Under the pieces are notes generated by a model. That model made no database searches. It was given only the letters and a program-made list of their open reading frames with translations, and was not told the origin of the DNA. Positions 45,660-56,859 of a stretch of 64,000 bases of DNA are shown in pieces. This DNA is from Pontiella agarivorans (GTDB lineage: Bacteria; Verrucomicrobiota; Kiritimatiellia; Kiritimatiellales; Pontiellaceae). The DNA is taken from positions 1 through 64,000 of the forward strand of contig NZ_JARVCO010000008.1 of NCBI RefSeq assembly GCF_034531395.1. Direction: 5' to 3'. Each line of letters starts with the position of its first letter. The stretch's first letter is position 1. Position numbers and translations under genes: made by a program.

Positions 45660-46499
45660 ATGATCGACCTGCACACACATTCCGTTTATTCCGACGGCAC
45701 GAACACCCCGGCGGAACTGATTCAAATGGCCGAAAAAAGAGGCCTTGCCGCCATGGCACTGACGGATCACGATACCGTCGGCGGCCTCGAACCGCTGTTC
45801 TCTGCTGCAGAAAAAACAGCGGTGGAGGCGGTTCCGGGGATTGAACTCAGCGCCGAATGCGCAAAAGGAACCATGCATATTCTGGGTTATTTTTTCGACC
45901 ACACGAATCGGGAGCTGCTCGAAAAAATCAATACCGTGCGCGAAGGCCGCGAAGAGCGGAATCAGGAAATTCTGAAACGGCTGAATAAACTGGGATATCG
46001 TCTGATGTGGACCGATGTGGAAAAGCAGGCCGGTGCCGATGTGGTGGGCCGTCCACATTTTGCTGAAGCCCTGATTGCAAAAGGTCTGGTGAAAAACCGT
46101 AAATCAGCCTTTGAACTTTTGCTGGCCAAAGGGCGTCCCGCTTACGCCGAACGCTACCGTTATACCGGCCGCGAATGTGTTGAGCTGATTCGCAAAGCCG
46201 GCGGAATTCCGGTGCTGGCACATCCGGCCACGATTTATCTGCCCGACGATCAGTTACGCGGTCTGATTATGGGGCTGGCGGAAGTCGGATTGGGCGGACT
46301 CGAAGTTTACTATGCCGAGCATCATCCCGAAAATATCAGGAAATTCAAACGCTGGGCCGATGAGCTGGGGCTCATCAGCACCGGCGGAACTGATTATCAC
46401 GGAAAAAATACACCGGACCTCAAGCTCGGCACCGGATTCGGCCAGCTGCGCGTTCCCGATGAGGCGCTGGAGCGGTTGAAAGTCGCCGCCGGCAAATAA
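45660..46499 (+). CDS. PHP-domain phosphoesterase (RNase AM/YciV family)
   Basis: 279 residues. PHP metal motifs: D-L-H5-T-H7 and S-D12-G-T at the start, T-D-H-D-T at 35-39, and late L-A-H-P-A and G-T-D-Y-H-G. It matches the family that hydrolyses 3',5'-nucleoside bisphosphates and trims 5' ends of RNA (YciV/RNase AM). It stands alone. ATG 45660 is at the family's usual N-terminus; ribosome site is weak. Confidence 0.9.
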   Translation: MIDLHTHSVYSDGTNTPAELIQMAEKRGLAAMALTDHDTVGGLEPLFSAAEKTAVEAVPGIELSAECAKGTMHILGYFFDHTNRELLEKINTVREGREERNQEILKRLNKLGYRLMWTDVEKQAGADVVGRPHFAEALIAKGLVKNRKSAFELLLAKGRPAYAERYRYTGRECVELIRKAGGIPVLAHPATIYLPDDQLRGLIMGLAEVGLGGLEVYYAEHHPENIRKFKRWADELGLISTGGTDYHGKNTPDLKLGTGFGQLRVPDEALERLKVAAGK

Positions 46500-46544
46500 C
46501 GGTTTCCGGATATACGAATGGGGCGCAGAGCGTGTGCCCCTCCG

Positions 46545-47435
46545 TCAGATCATTTCGAGCAGTTGATTCAACGAGGTGATGACGGCGTCCGGTTTCAGGT
46601 TTTTGCAGCGGTCGTCTGTTTCACGCAGTCGTAATGAACGTTTGTCTCCGGCGAAAAGGACGGTTTTGCATCCGGCCTGTTGAGCGGTGTAGATGTCGTT
46701 GAGCATATCGTTGCCGACATAGACGGTTTCCGAAAGTTTTATGCCGTGGTTCTTTTCCAGAAATTTTCCAGCCTTTGGAAACAGGTCGGCGGAAGGTTTG
46801 GCTTTCAGCTCTTTATAGGACCAGATGCAGCATTCCGGATCAAAGCCGATTTCTTCAAGAGCGCGCTCGAAGAACGCGGAAAAAATTATGGGGGTGTAAT
46901 ACTGCGCATTTGAGACAATGCCCATCGGCAGTCCGCGTTCCTTTAACCCATTTAGTAATTCTTTACATCCAGGCATTGGAAAAACCGGATTCACCCGGCA
47001 TTCGTATTCGATTCCGAGACGGCGGATCTGGTCGGCGGAAAATGCGTGTTTGCGCAGCGTTTCAGTTTTAGAAAGGTTTGCGATTATTTTGGTCCAGATT
47101 TTGGTGATTTCCACTTCCGGGAAATCGGCTCCGGCTTCATGTCCGGCTTTGTGCCATTCCTGAATCTCGGCTTTCATCATTTCTTTACCGATCACACCCG
47201 CCTGTTCCGCTTCTCCTTCGAAGCCGGAAACCACCAGCGCCTGAGTCAGTGCTTCCGCGGTATCGGTAGCGGTTGCTGTACCGACGTCGCCGGAACCTGA
47301 AATGATTAATGTGCCATAGACATCGAAGAGAACCGCTTTTACACCGTCGAGCTTTTCCAGTTGCGGTTTGGTTTCGGTAGGAATGGGCGACAGCGGCCCG
47401 CAGTTTTTGAGAATAATGTCTTCCAGTCTGTTCAT
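46545..47435 (-). CDS. HAD-superfamily hydrolase
   Basis: 296 residues. Motif I is F-D38-V-Y-G-T, with Tyr in place of the second Asp, a form known from haloacid-dehalogenase-type members. Motif II is G-I-V-S-N near 184, a Lys follows in A-K-P-S-A-D, and motif IV is Y-V-G-N-D-M-L-N-D near 249-257. The start at ATG 47435 is chosen because the upstream in-frame part to 47561 carries two palindrome copies and overlaps the next gene. Substrate not recognisable. Palindrome at 46766 inside the gene and 47448 in its leader. Confidence 0.85.
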   Translation of the reverse strand: MNRLEDIILKNCGPLSPIPTETKPQLEKLDGVKAVLFDVYGTLIISGSGDVGTATATDTAEALTQALVVSGFEGEAEQAGVIGKEMMKAEIQEWHKAGHEAGADFPEVEITKIWTKIIANLSKTETLRKHAFSADQIRRLGIEYECRVNPVFPMPGCKELLNGLKERGLPMGIVSNAQYYTPIIFSAFFERALEEIGFDPECCIWSYKELKAKPSADLFPKAGKFLEKNHGIKLSETVYVGNDMLNDIYTAQQAGCKTVLFAGDKRSLRLRETDDRCKNLKPDAVITSLNQLLEMI

Positions 47436-47517
47436 GCCCTTATCTTTTTCCAATCCCTGGAAATTTCCAAGCTTTGGATGCGATAAAGGGCAGAACAGAT
47501 TTCCTGAGAATGAAAAT

Positions 47518-48882
47518 TTACCGCTTGGCCGGATTGAGCGGCGGCGGGAGCGGATCAACAAAACTGCGGTATTTTCGCATGAGGCGCTCCACTATTTCGG
47601 GTTTGGCTTTGGCGAGATCATGCTGTTCGCCGAGATCTTCGGTCAGATTGTAGAGCCAGTGTTTATCCTGCCAGACGAGCAGTTTATAGTCGCCCTGAAC
47701 CACACAGCCGCTGTTATCGTGATACCAGTAGAGGGTTTCGTGCGGACGCCCTGTTTTCTCTCCCTTCAGAAAAGGCAGCAGATTGGTGCCGTCGAGGTGG
47801 GCGGAAGACGGAATATCGGCGTTACCGGCGGCGCAGAAAGTGGGATAGAGATCAAGGGTGCTGACGGCGTGATCATAAACCTGCCCCGCCGGCAGTTTAC
47901 CGGGCCAGCGGATGAGGTAGGGAATGCGGTTTCCGCCTTCATAGTTCGAACCTTTATTGCCGCGAAGGGGACCAACGCTGCCGAGCAGCTCCTTCGGCCA
48001 GTTTTCCGGCCAGTCTACATTATAGGCAAATGTTGCACCGTTGTCGGATGCGAATGCGACAAGGGTGTTTTCAGTGAGCCCGAGTTCATCGAGTTTATCT
48101 AAAACTTTTCCGATATTTTCATCCATGGAAAGCAGCATGGCTCCGTACATTTTGGTGGCTTCGGTTTTCAGGTGCGCCACTTGCGGTTTCAGGCTGGTTT
48201 TAGCCTGCATCGGTGAATGCGGGGCGTTGAAAGCCAGATAGTAGAAAAACGGTTTGTCTTTATGCCGTTCGATAAAACCGACGGCATGATCGCCAAGCCG
48301 GTCGGTCAGGTAGATATCGCCTTCGCGTTCCGGGCCCCAGAGAATACGTTTGTGTCCGCCGCGGGCGACGGATTCATCGACTCCGGCATAATGCCCGTTT
48401 TCATCGGGGAAATACTGTCCGCCGAAATGCATAATCCATTTATATTCATCAAATGTGGTCTCGGGATAACCGGGGAGGTTGTATTTTCCCGACATACCGG
48501 TCACATAGCCGGCACGGCTCAGGGCCTGATTAATCAGCAGCTGTCCTTCGGGGATACGGTTGTTTTCCAATGTTTCTTCGACTCCGTTTTTCAGGTCATC
48601 CCAGGTATCCTGATTCCACTGGATTCCGAATTTCTGCTGATACATGCCGGTGAGCAGGCCGAAGCGGCTTGGACCACAGGCCGAGGCGCTGACGTACCCC
48701 TGTGTGAAGCGAACGCCTTCCTTTGCGATGCGGTCAATATTGGGGGTCGGAACCAGATTGTCGTAGCCATAGCATCTGGCATCGCCGTACCCCATATCAT
48801 CGGCAAGAATCATGATGATATTAGGCTTTGATGCGTAAGCGGATATGATTGATGTGAATAGAACAAGAGCGATTCGTTTCAT
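47518..48882 (-). CDS. secreted sulfatase, fourth gene of sulfatase operon
   Basis: 454 residues from ATG 48882, where GAGGT overlaps the preceding TAG stop. Signal peptide about 1-17, Asp pair 28-29, maturation motif C69-G-P-S-R73, A-S-D-N-G near 278, and the C-terminal L-W-Y-H-D-N region typical of arylsulfatase-like S1 enzymes. One base separates it from the upstream gene's stop, so translation is coupled. Substrate unknown. Confidence 0.92.
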   Translation of the reverse strand: MKRIALVLFTSIISAYASKPNIIMILADDMGYGDARCYGYDNLVPTPNIDRIAKEGVRFTQGYVSASACGPSRFGLLTGMYQQKFGIQWNQDTWDDLKNGVEETLENNRIPEGQLLINQALSRAGYVTGMSGKYNLPGYPETTFDEYKWIMHFGGQYFPDENGHYAGVDESVARGGHKRILWGPEREGDIYLTDRLGDHAVGFIERHKDKPFFYYLAFNAPHSPMQAKTSLKPQVAHLKTEATKMYGAMLLSMDENIGKVLDKLDELGLTENTLVAFASDNGATFAYNVDWPENWPKELLGSVGPLRGNKGSNYEGGNRIPYLIRWPGKLPAGQVYDHAVSTLDLYPTFCAAGNADIPSSAHLDGTNLLPFLKGEKTGRPHETLYWYHDNSGCVVQGDYKLLVWQDKHWLYNLTEDLGEQHDLAKAKPEIVERLMRKYRSFVDPLPPPLNPAKR

Positions 48883-48883
48883 A

Positions 48884-50509
48884 CTACCTCGGTGCGTTGT
48901 ATTCTGTTTCGTAGATATTATTTTTTTCAAGAACTTTCAGGAGCATTTCCCGTTCTTCGCGATGCTGTTCGGAAACGCTGCCCCAGTCCTTAATTTCCGG
49001 AAAGCTGCAGTGATCTTCGGGCAGGACGGAGACATCCCACCATGTGCCGTAACCGTCGCGCAGCACCTTACGGCCGCGGGCCAGCTGTTTGTCTTTTTTA
49101 TAGGAGTAGATCCAGTCGTGCGGTTCCGGAGCGTCGGCTGTCAGGTAGGGCCAGAGGCTTTTCCCGTCCAGTTCATAGTTTTCCGGGATTTTTACGCCCA
49201 TGATATCCGCCAGCGTGGGGACCATATCAACCAGTGAAGCAAGCGCGTTGAGTTCTCCTTTTTTTGTTAAATTCGAGGCATGGATAATTAATGGTACATG
49301 CACCCCGCGCTGCTGATCGACCCTGGTTTTTCCAAATTTGTGTGAGCCGTTGTCGGCGGCAAAAATAAAAACGGTGTTTTCATAAATGCCGAGTGCTTTT
49401 GTTTTTTCGATGTAGCGCCACATGATGTAGTCGCAATAGTTGATGTGCCGATGCAGTCCGGGATCGGTGACGGTGCCGTGGGTATCATAAACCCCTTTGC
49501 TTCCGGTGATATCCGGTTCGGTCCGGTGATACCGTTTCCCGTCCCATTGAATAACCGGAGTGCCCGGCCATTTGTTGCCGGAATCGGGATTGAGCCAGTC
49601 AAAATCACCATGTCCGAGGTGGGTGGCATGATAGATGAGAAAGGGTTTCCCTGCTTTATGCTGTCGTTCCATGAAATCGAGACCGTAATCGGTTTCAATA
49701 TCCGGTCCATAGGTGTTCAGGCTGAATGATGCCTGGGCTTCGGGCGTATTCGGCCACCATTCAAGTCCGGCTTTTTTACCTTTTTCATTAACCACAACCT
49801 GATGCGGGTTGAAACCATAACTACGGCGGGCGAGTGGATATCCGGGGGCGAGTTTTCCGGAGTCGAGATTTTTAACAGCCGGTTTCCCATCGACATTCAC
49901 GATTGTTGTGCGAAAGCCGTATTTAAAGTTCCGGATATCCATTTCATCACCGGTTCCGATCATGCCTTCGGTAAAACCGAAACGCTGGAAATCCTCACCC
50001 TGTACCTGCATCTGGGTTTTTCCGGCCCAGACACTGGCATAACCGCCCATTAGCGCAATCTGTCCCATGCCGATCGGGGAGCTTTCGAAGAGATACCAGG
50101 TCCGTTCACCCTTCGGTGTACGGATTTTTCCTAAATCGCGGTTATCCCACCACTTGGTGCGTGTGGCGTAGCGGCCGGTCATCATCATGGCCCGGCTGGG
50201 CATGCAGACCGTGGCGCCCCAGACACTGTTGAGATAGCATCCTTCTGAGGCCAGCCGATCGAGCACCGGGGTGTGGGCGCGGTATTTCGGATCAGACGTA
50301 TCGCCGCCTTTCGGTTTGGTCCAGACGGAGCTTTGATAGACGGGGAGCTCGCGCGGGCTGATGTCATCCGCAAAAAGAATGATCACATTGGGCCGTGTTT
50401 CGCTGAAGCAGGTTAAAATGCTAAGAAAAGTGAGAACCGCAGCGATGACCAGCGTCCAGTAGACCGAGTGTGAAGGGATCGGAAGATTCTGTTTGTGCTG
50501 TATTTTCAT
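48884..50509 (-). CDS. secreted sulfatase with C-M-P-S-R maturation motif
   Basis: 541 residues with a long N-terminal hydrophobic signal/anchor (about 17-36). Asp pair 48-49, maturation motif C102-M-P-S-R106 with Met in the variable position, A-A-D-N-G near 382. It shares a long, distinctive layout with the next upstream gene (A-D-D-I-S-x-R-E-x-P, G-D-T-S, Y-R-A-x-[11 protein letters not shown]), showing tandem duplication. Its ATG overlaps the preceding stop as TAATG, with GGAG about 10 bases upstream. Confidence 0.9.
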   Translation of the reverse strand: MKIQHKQNLPIPSHSVYWTLVIAAVLTFLSILTCFSETRPNVIILFADDISPRELPVYQSSVWTKPKGGDTSDPKYRAHTPVLDRLASEGCYLNSVWGATVCMPSRAMMMTGRYATRTKWWDNRDLGKIRTPKGERTWYLFESSPIGMGQIALMGGYASVWAGKTQMQVQGEDFQRFGFTEGMIGTGDEMDIRNFKYGFRTTIVNVDGKPAVKNLDSGKLAPGYPLARRSYGFNPHQVVVNEKGKKAGLEWWPNTPEAQASFSLNTYGPDIETDYGLDFMERQHKAGKPFLIYHATHLGHGDFDWLNPDSGNKWPGTPVIQWDGKRYHRTEPDITGSKGVYDTHGTVTDPGLHRHINYCDYIMWRYIEKTKALGIYENTVFIFAADNGSHKFGKTRVDQQRGVHVPLIIHASNLTKKGELNALASLVDMVPTLADIMGVKIPENYELDGKSLWPYLTADAPEPHDWIYSYKKDKQLARGRKVLRDGYGTWWDVSVLPEDHCSFPEIKDWGSVSEQHREEREMLLKVLEKNNIYETEYNAPR

Positions 50510-52047
50510 TATTCATACTCCGGTAGAATGGTAAGCAGTTTTTCTCTTTCCGCACGGTGGACCTCTAGGACGCTGCCCCAATCCTTAATTTCCGGGTAGC
50601 TGATATAATCTTCAGGTTCTGAAGAAACATCCCACCAGCGGTTATTGCCATCCCGCATCACGTGGTGTCCGCGAATAATCTGATTCCGTTCCTGATACGT
50701 GTACACCCAGTCGCGGTGAGTCTGTTTGTCACCGAAAAGAAAGGGGACCATGCTGACCCCGTCATAGACATAGTTCTCCGGAATTTCGAAACCGGTCAGT
50801 TCGGCAATGGTCGGCCAAAGGTCGACGATGCCGGCCATGACATCCTGCCGTCCGTGCTTGGTCATGCCGGGGGCATAGATAATCATCGGAACATGACATC
50901 CTTTCTGGCGATCCGGGCTGTTTTTCCCGTATCCGCCCGTTCCGTTATCGGCTGTAATGATGAAGACGGTGTTGTCTAAAATATCCATCTCTTCAAATTT
51001 TTCGAGATACCGGCTGATCTGAAAATCGATATAGTTGATGTGATTATGCATGCCCGGTTCCGTAACCGTTCCGTGCGCATCGTATCGGCCTTTGTCACCA
51101 GTGATCTTCGGATCGGTTCGGTGATAACGTTTCCCATTCCAGTGAATTTTCGGCGTGCCCGGCCAGCTGGAGTCGGCACTGTTGCCGAGAAAGTCGTACT
51201 GGTCGTGCCCCAGGTGCGAGGCATGGTAGATGAAGAACGGTTTCTTTTCGTTCATTCTCCGGTCGATGAAGTCAAAAATAAATTCCATTTCCAGATCGGG
51301 ACCATATGTGCTGATTCCGAAATTTTCCTGTGATTCCGGTGTATTCGGCCACCAGACCAGTTTGCCCGGGGCCGACGGATCGTTCCAGAGGCGGACGTTG
51401 GGCTGCCAGTACCAGCTGTCCTGTGCATAGGTCTTTTTTTCAATGGGCTTCCCGGTATCCATATTGATCAGCACGCGTTTCCCGTTGATGGTTTTCGGAT
51501 CAAGCTGGAAATCGCTGTATGGATTGGTCGGCTCGGCGAGCAGGCCGGGAGTGATCATGGCTTCATCGAATCCGTATTTTCCGTAATCACCTGAAAGATG
51601 AAATTTTCCTGCCCAGTAGGTGGCATAGCCCGCCTGAGCGGCCACATGGCTCAGCAGAATGGGCGTGCTGTCATAAATGTGATAGGCCTCGTTCCAACCG
51701 CCGGCGTTTTTCACCTTGCCGATGTCCCGATTGCTCCACCAGGTCTGGCGGTGGGCAAACCGTCCGGTCAGCAGCATAGCCCGGCTCGGTTTGCACAGGG
51801 TCGCCGCCCAGGCGGAGGTGATCCAGCAGCCTTTTTCGGCCAGTTGATCCATTACCGGGGTGCGGGCCCGGTATTCAGGATTGGACGTGTCGCCGCGTTC
51901 CGGCGGGCTCCACTGCGGGGTTCCATAGATTGGAAACTCCCGTGCACTGATGTCGTCTGCAAAATAGAGTACGATATTGGGCTTAACGGGGACTGCAGCG
52001 ATGGCGGAGACCGCGGTGAAAAGAGAGATAAGCAACCCCTTATGCAT
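50509..52047 (-). CDS. secreted sulfatase with C-K-P-S-R maturation motif
   Basis: 512 residues. Signal peptide about 1-18, Asp pair 31-32, maturation motif C85-K-P-S-R89 with a basic Lys in the variable position, T-A-D-N-G near 363. It is the tandem paralogue of the following gene, with clearly diverged sequence between the shared blocks. Start and stop overlap neighbours by one base (TAATG) on both sides. One palindrome copy is at 51921. Confidence 0.9.
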   Translation of the reverse strand: MHKGLLISLFTAVSAIAAVPVKPNIVLYFADDISAREFPIYGTPQWSPPERGDTSNPEYRARTPVMDQLAEKGCWITSAWAATLCKPSRAMLLTGRFAHRQTWWSNRDIGKVKNAGGWNEAYHIYDSTPILLSHVAAQAGYATYWAGKFHLSGDYGKYGFDEAMITPGLLAEPTNPYSDFQLDPKTINGKRVLINMDTGKPIEKKTYAQDSWYWQPNVRLWNDPSAPGKLVWWPNTPESQENFGISTYGPDLEMEFIFDFIDRRMNEKKPFFIYHASHLGHDQYDFLGNSADSSWPGTPKIHWNGKRYHRTDPKITGDKGRYDAHGTVTEPGMHNHINYIDFQISRYLEKFEEMDILDNTVFIITADNGTGGYGKNSPDRQKGCHVPMIIYAPGMTKHGRQDVMAGIVDLWPTIAELTGFEIPENYVYDGVSMVPFLFGDKQTHRDWVYTYQERNQIIRGHHVMRDGNNRWWDVSSEPEDYISYPEIKDWGSVLEVHRAEREKLLTILPEYE

Positions 52048-53717
52048 TAATTGAATTCTCCGAAGGGATGGGGCATTTCGGCCAGATAGGTCGAAAGCTG
52101 TTTTTTCATTTCAGCCAAAATTTCGGCATAGGCCGGATCGTAGGCGAGGTTGTTCTGTTCAAACGGATCCTTTTCCAGGTCGTAAAGCTGATCAGCATCA
52201 AAATAAGCCGGATATTCCCGGTCACCATCCATGATGACGCCTTTGCTGACATTGTCGGGGGTGTTTTTCCGACCGTCCCAGGAAACGCGCCGGCGTCGTT
52301 TTTGTTCCAAAGCCTGGATGGCATCCTGTTTCATCGCTTCTTCAATTTCCGCCGGAGCGCGACAGGCAATGTATTTGAAGCGGTCGGTGACGATTCCGCG
52401 TGTATGCATAATTTCGAGATAGAGTGATTCCCGGGCGGTTGCGGATTCTCCGCTGAGCATTGGAGCAAAGCTTTGTCCGTCGAGGCCGACATCACCGGTG
52501 TTTTTGCTTTCAGAAAGGTCAAGAATGGTGCTTACGAGATCGACGTTAGAGCTGATGCCGGCCGCGCGCGTTCCTGCTTTTATTTTTTGGGGCCAGCGGA
52601 TCACGGTGGGTACTCGGGCGGTTTCGCCGATGGTGTTTTTGCCGCGGCTCTGGTGGTCGGAAGTGAATACAAAAAGTGTCTCTTCCGACATGCCGAGTTC
52701 ATCGAGTTTTTTTAATACGGTACCGAGCGCGTCATCAATGTGGGTTCCATAGGCATTCACCAGTGGCAGGCCGGCCTCTTCAACCCGCCGGACAACATCG
52801 GCATAGGAGGGCATACAACCGGGCACTTCGTCGAGCCAGCCGCCGGGCGAACCGTGAGGATCACGTTCGAACCAGAATGGCGCGTTGGGGTTGCGGGCCT
52901 GAGAGTCGTAATACTGCCGGTGCGGCAGAGGGAGGGCGATGTAGAGATAGAACGGTTTTTCGTTTTCTTTGGCTTTATCAAGAAAGTCCAATGCGCCCTG
53001 CATCACCCAGGGGAGGTTTTCGAGTCGGAGTTCTTTGGGAGCTTTAAGTGCGCCGACGTTGCCGATCTGGATACTGGCGGCAAAATCAAACCCCTGTTCT
53101 TTTTCCATGGTACGGCATTCAATACGCTGGGCTTCTTTCACTTTTTCATTCACGCCGGGATCAGAGAGTTTGGCGTTCCGGAGTTCCGCATTATACCTGC
53201 CCGCGCCATGCCCGTTGTGCCATTTGCCGACCATGCCGGTGAAGTAGCCGTTTTTTTGCAATACTTTCGGCAGCGTATTTTCTGTCGATGGCAATGTGGC
53301 ACTCCAGTCGACCGATGCCGGTTTTCCGGGTTTATACTTTCTCTGGAAGCCGGTGGACCGGCTGGCATAGCGTCCGGTCAGCATCGAGTAGCGGCTTGGC
53401 GTACAGACCGGAGAGGTGATGTAAAACCGGTCCAGCACCACGCCGTCCCGGGCCAGCTGTTCAAGATGGGGCATTAACATTTCGGGATTTTCAAAATAGT
53501 CGATTTGGGGCTGATCAAATTTCGGGAAATTATCTTCGTAAAACCCCTGCTGTTTCATGCCGGTATGGCTGGGAAAGAAATCCAGATCATAGAGGCTGCG
53601 CGGCACCTCATCGAAATCGAGATCATCGGTATAAAAAATAACAATATTCGGGCGGGCCTGTGCCAAAGCACCGGCTGCGATAAGCAGGGTAAAAAGAAAT
53701 GAGGTTGATTTTTTCAT
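52047..53717 (-). CDS. secreted sulfatase, first gene of sulfatase operon
   Basis: 556 residues. Signal peptide about 1-20, T-D-D-L at 30-33, maturation motif C105-T-P-S-R109, with an insertion of about 30 residues before it compared with its neighbours. T-S-D-H near 350 replaces the usual D-N. This layout is unlike the other three genes of the operon, so it probably removes a different sulfate. A weak AGGA precedes ATG 53717. Confidence 0.92.
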   Translation of the reverse strand: MKKSTSFLFTLLIAAGALAQARPNIVIFYTDDLDFDEVPRSLYDLDFFPSHTGMKQQGFYEDNFPKFDQPQIDYFENPEMLMPHLEQLARDGVVLDRFYITSPVCTPSRYSMLTGRYASRSTGFQRKYKPGKPASVDWSATLPSTENTLPKVLQKNGYFTGMVGKWHNGHGAGRYNAELRNAKLSDPGVNEKVKEAQRIECRTMEKEQGFDFAASIQIGNVGALKAPKELRLENLPWVMQGALDFLDKAKENEKPFYLYIALPLPHRQYYDSQARNPNAPFWFERDPHGSPGGWLDEVPGCMPSYADVVRRVEEAGLPLVNAYGTHIDDALGTVLKKLDELGMSEETLFVFTSDHQSRGKNTIGETARVPTVIRWPQKIKAGTRAAGISSNVDLVSTILDLSESKNTGDVGLDGQSFAPMLSGESATARESLYLEIMHTRGIVTDRFKYIACRAPAEIEEAMKQDAIQALEQKRRRRVSWDGRKNTPDNVSKGVIMDGDREYPAYFDADQLYDLEKDPFEQNNLAYDPAYAEILAEMKKQLSTYLAEMPHPFGEFN

Positions 53718-53961
53718 GGTCCTATTATCAGAGAGCGGCCTTTCCGGTGCTATGAGTCAATCTGCTGTATTTGTGTACATTTACGCCACACGGCTATTCT
53801 TTAGTTTATTCGGTGAATTACAGGAATATAACGCTATGGGACGATGCAAACCGGACGATCACTTTATCCCCCTTTCGGTGGAGGATTATGAAACTGAAAA
53901 CGGGGAAGATGAGGCTATAATCGTTGTTATTTTTGGGTGCATGCTCTAAGGGTCTTCTATT
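53718..53961. other. intergenic region between sulfatase operon and histidine kinase
   Basis: 244 bp between divergent transcripts, so it should hold both promoters. I could not fix a -35/-10 pair with confidence. A 37-codon open frame at 53836-53949 has an AGGA about 11 bases upstream and is acidic with a hydrophobic end. It resembles nothing I know and is probably chance. Confidence 0.45.
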
Positions 53962-56106
53962 GTGAAAAAATACAACATGACAGTTTGGACGGTTCTGCTT
54001 CTGGCGGTACTGCAGGTTTTCGGAGGTCCTTTAACGCGTATTCCCGATATTCGGGCGCTTGCTCCGGAGGCGGCTGCAGAGGCGAAAGTTGTCGACGTGG
54101 AGGCTCAGGTGGTCTGGGTGGATCCGGTGCGCAGCAGTTTTTTTCTGAATGACGGAGAGCAGGGCATCTATGTTTGCCGCCGAGTGAGGCCCTCTGGAAA
54201 AACGAATTTGAAACCGGGCGATACGGTGCGGGTTCGAGGCGTTACCGGTGCAGGAGGGTTTGCCGCCGAAATCATTGCGGAAAGCGTTCAGTTTCTGGAG
54301 CACCGCCCGCTTTCGAAAGGGCGTGCGCTGTGGCCGACTCATCTTAATTCGCCTGAAGTGGATTGTGACTGGTTCAATATGGCCGGCCGGCTGGTTTCCT
54401 ATGAGGTGATTGAAGAGTCGTTTGTGATTATGGCGGAAATGATCCGCGATGAGCAGACGATGTATTTGCAGATTCCTGATACGCCGGAAAATCGCAAGCG
54501 CATGGATGCACTGATGTTCCAATGGGTGGAATTCAATGCGGTTGCCGGAACGGTGAATAACAGCAACCGCCAGATTGTGGGGCGGATTTTCCATGTTTCG
54601 TCGGCGTCGGATTTCAAGGTGTCCGGGATTTCGCTGAAAGAGGCGCTGAGTGAAGTGAAAGAAGCGGTGCCGATTCATGAGCTGATGCGGCAGGGCATGA
54701 GACTCCACAGCATTGTGAAAACCTATGGAACGGTCACGCATGTTGGAAATCGTGAGCTTTTTCTGAGGGGAGAACGGGCGGCGCTGTATGTTCAGATTCA
54801 GGATCCGGGGGGCGTTGTGGTCGGAGACCGGGTTGAAGTGGTGGGCTTGGTCAGTCCGCATCCGGTATCGCCGGCCATGCGGGCCCATTCGGTACGCGTT
54901 ATCGGTCATGACGATCTGCCTGAACCCATCCGATTGGATTCTCTGTCGAATGTTACGGACCGTTATAATTTTGATTTAGTTCAAATGGACGCGAAACTGG
55001 TTGAAAGCGGAAGTTCGTTTCAATTGAGCAACGGTCAGGGAAATCCGAAAAAGCTGATCAAACTGCTTTGTCGATCCGGAAACCGTTTTTTTGAAGCGGA
55101 TCTGCAGACGGGTGAAGGGCTTCCGGAATCGATCAAGGCGGGGGCGGTTTTGCGTTTGAGCGGGTTGTGTCATGTGAACCGCGAAACGCGGCGGGCGTGG
55201 AATCTGGATATTCAGGGGATTCGGCTTGAACTGCGCAGTGCTGCGGATGTGCAGCTGCTCACTGCGGCACCGTGGTGGACCGTACAGCGGCTGCTGTGGG
55301 TGGCGGGAATTATTCTTCTGATTGCGCTGATTTTTCTGATCTGGGTATTGCTGCTGCGTAAAACGGTGGAGCGGCAGACCGGGATCATTGGAGAAAAAAT
55401 GGAACAGGAAGCGGTGCTGAATGAACGCCAGCGCATTGCGCGGGAACTGCACGATAATTTGGAACAGGGTCTTTCCGGGGCCATTTTCCGGTTGGGCGGA
55501 ATACGGTTTATGCTGCAAACGAATATGCAGGAAAATCAGAAACGATTCGAGCTGGTTGACGCGGAGAGGACTCCGTTTGAACCGCTTCATACCGCGTGGC
55601 GTGAAGGTGCGGAGAAAATTCATGAAGATCTGGAAGCGGTTGAGCATATGCTGAGTTACTGTTCTGCAGAATCGCGGACCTCCATCCTGGATTTGCGCGG
55701 GGGATTGTTGGAATCCATGGATTTGGTTGATGCGGCTGATGTGATGATTAAGAATTTGAATGAACAATGGAACGCCGCTGCTGAACTGCACGTTGCCGGA
55801 GAGCCGCGGCGTTTTTCCCGGGAGGCGGAGCGCAATGTTCTGCTGGTGATCAAGGAAGCGGTTTCCAATGCCATACGGCATGCGAATGCAGACGGTATTG
55901 AAGTGATGCTGGATTATTCTGATGGGCTTACGGTGGAAATTCACGACGACGGTTGCGGGTTTGAGGTGGAAACGGCGGAACAAAGCGGACGGTTCGGGCT
56001 CCGGGGGATGCGTGAGCGGATGAGGAATACGGGCGGTATACTGGTCGTACACAGTCATCCCGGCGAAGGAACAACTGTTTCGACAACGTTGGAGATGAAC
56101 AAATGA
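53962..56106 (+). CDS. membrane sensor histidine kinase with OB-fold-like sensor repeats
   Basis: 714 residues from GTG 53962 (ATG 53977 is the alternative). Signal/anchor about 7-20. The extracytoplasmic part (about 25-435) contains three related beta-rich units, each with a V-x-V-x-G-x-V pattern and a G-I-Y-V-like or L-Y-V-Q-like strand, resembling OB-fold sensor domains of PVC kinases. One membrane helix at 444-466. NarL-type kinase core: H497 in R-E-L-H-D-N, and the ATP domain with N-A-I-R-H-A-N-A, D-D-G-C-G-F and F-G-L-R-G-M. Partner regulator overlaps by four bases. It lies beside the sulfatase operon. Palindrome at 54517. Confidence 0.9.
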   Translation: MKKYNMTVWTVLLLAVLQVFGGPLTRIPDIRALAPEAAAEAKVVDVEAQVVWVDPVRSSFFLNDGEQGIYVCRRVRPSGKTNLKPGDTVRVRGVTGAGGFAAEIIAESVQFLEHRPLSKGRALWPTHLNSPEVDCDWFNMAGRLVSYEVIEESFVIMAEMIRDEQTMYLQIPDTPENRKRMDALMFQWVEFNAVAGTVNNSNRQIVGRIFHVSSASDFKVSGISLKEALSEVKEAVPIHELMRQGMRLHSIVKTYGTVTHVGNRELFLRGERAALYVQIQDPGGVVVGDRVEVVGLVSPHPVSPAMRAHSVRVIGHDDLPEPIRLDSLSNVTDRYNFDLVQMDAKLVESGSSFQLSNGQGNPKKLIKLLCRSGNRFFEADLQTGEGLPESIKAGAVLRLSGLCHVNRETRRAWNLDIQGIRLELRSAADVQLLTAAPWWTVQRLLWVAGIILLIALIFLIWVLLLRKTVERQTGIIGEKMEQEAVLNERQRIARELHDNLEQGLSGAIFRLGGIRFMLQTNMQENQKRFELVDAERTPFEPLHTAWREGAEKIHEDLEAVEHMLSYCSAESRTSILDLRGGLLESMDLVDAADVMIKNLNEQWNAAAELHVAGEPRRFSREAERNVLLVIKEAVSNAIRHANADGIEVMLDYSDGLTVEIHDDGCGFEVETAEQSGRFGLRGMRERMRNTGGILVVHSHPGEGTTVSTTLEMNK

Positions 56107-56735
56107 GCAGAAAGATCCGGATATTGATTGTGGATGATAATCAGATGATGCGGTTCGGGTTGAGCGGCAGTCTGGCGGCCATGCCCGATGTGACGGTGGT
56201 GGGCGAAGCGGCCAATGGGGAAGAAGCGCTGGCACTGGTGGAAGAGCAGCGCCCGGACATCGTCACGATGGATTATAAAATGCCGGGGGATAACGGCCTG
56301 ACGGTGACGGAAAAGATTTTGGCGCGCTATCCGGATACCCGGGTCATTCTGCTGTCGGCTTTTGATTCGGAAGAGGATATCTGGAATGCCGTCCAGGTGG
56401 GGGTGAAGGGCTATCTGACTAAAACCGCCGGCAATGTGAACGAGTTGCTGGCCGCTGTGAAAGCCGTTGCGGATGGCGAACGGTATTTCCCGGAGATCAT
56501 CGCTAACCGTTTAAAGGAGCGGCAGAAAGTTTCCGGCCTGAGTGCCCGTGAGGTGGAGGTGCTCAAATTGCTGGCCGCGGGAAAATCAAATCAGGAAATC
56601 GCGGATACGCTCGGTATTGCTCTGGAAACGACCAAATCGCATCTGCTGAATCTGCGCTCCAAACTGGGGGCGGCGGATCGCACGCAGGCGGTAGTGTTGG
56701 CGTATGAAAAAGGAATACTGCATCTGAATGAATAG
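56103..56735 (+). CDS. NarL/FixJ-type response regulator
   Basis: 210 residues. Receiver domain with D11-D12, phosphorylated D57 in T-M-D-Y-K-M-P, conserved S/A near 86 and K near 107. LuxR-type helix-turn-helix at about 143-205 ([20 protein letters not shown]). The ATG overlaps the kinase stop (ATGA), so it is the cognate partner. Targets may include the divergent sulfatase operon or the downstream oxidoreductase. Confidence 0.95.
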   Translation: MSRKIRILIVDDNQMMRFGLSGSLAAMPDVTVVGEAANGEEALALVEEQRPDIVTMDYKMPGDNGLTVTEKILARYPDTRVILLSAFDSEEDIWNAVQVGVKGYLTKTAGNVNELLAAVKAVADGERYFPEIIANRLKERQKVSGLSAREVEVLKLLAAGKSNQEIADTLGIALETTKSHLLNLRSKLGAADRTQAVVLAYEKGILHLNE

Positions 56736-56859
56736 GGCTATCCCTCAAAAGGTGGATATCTTTATTCGGGGAAAAAATGCAAGCGTATCGTTATATGGTC
56801 AATCAGTATGTGGTTGGGCGGGGCATCGGGTCCTGTCAGGAGAAACAGTGGAGAGAGCG

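Noticed and set aside
46520-46540. Hairpin GGGGC/GCCCC between the PHP and HAD genes as a terminator
   Set aside because: Five-base stem with an 11-base loop and no T run on either strand.
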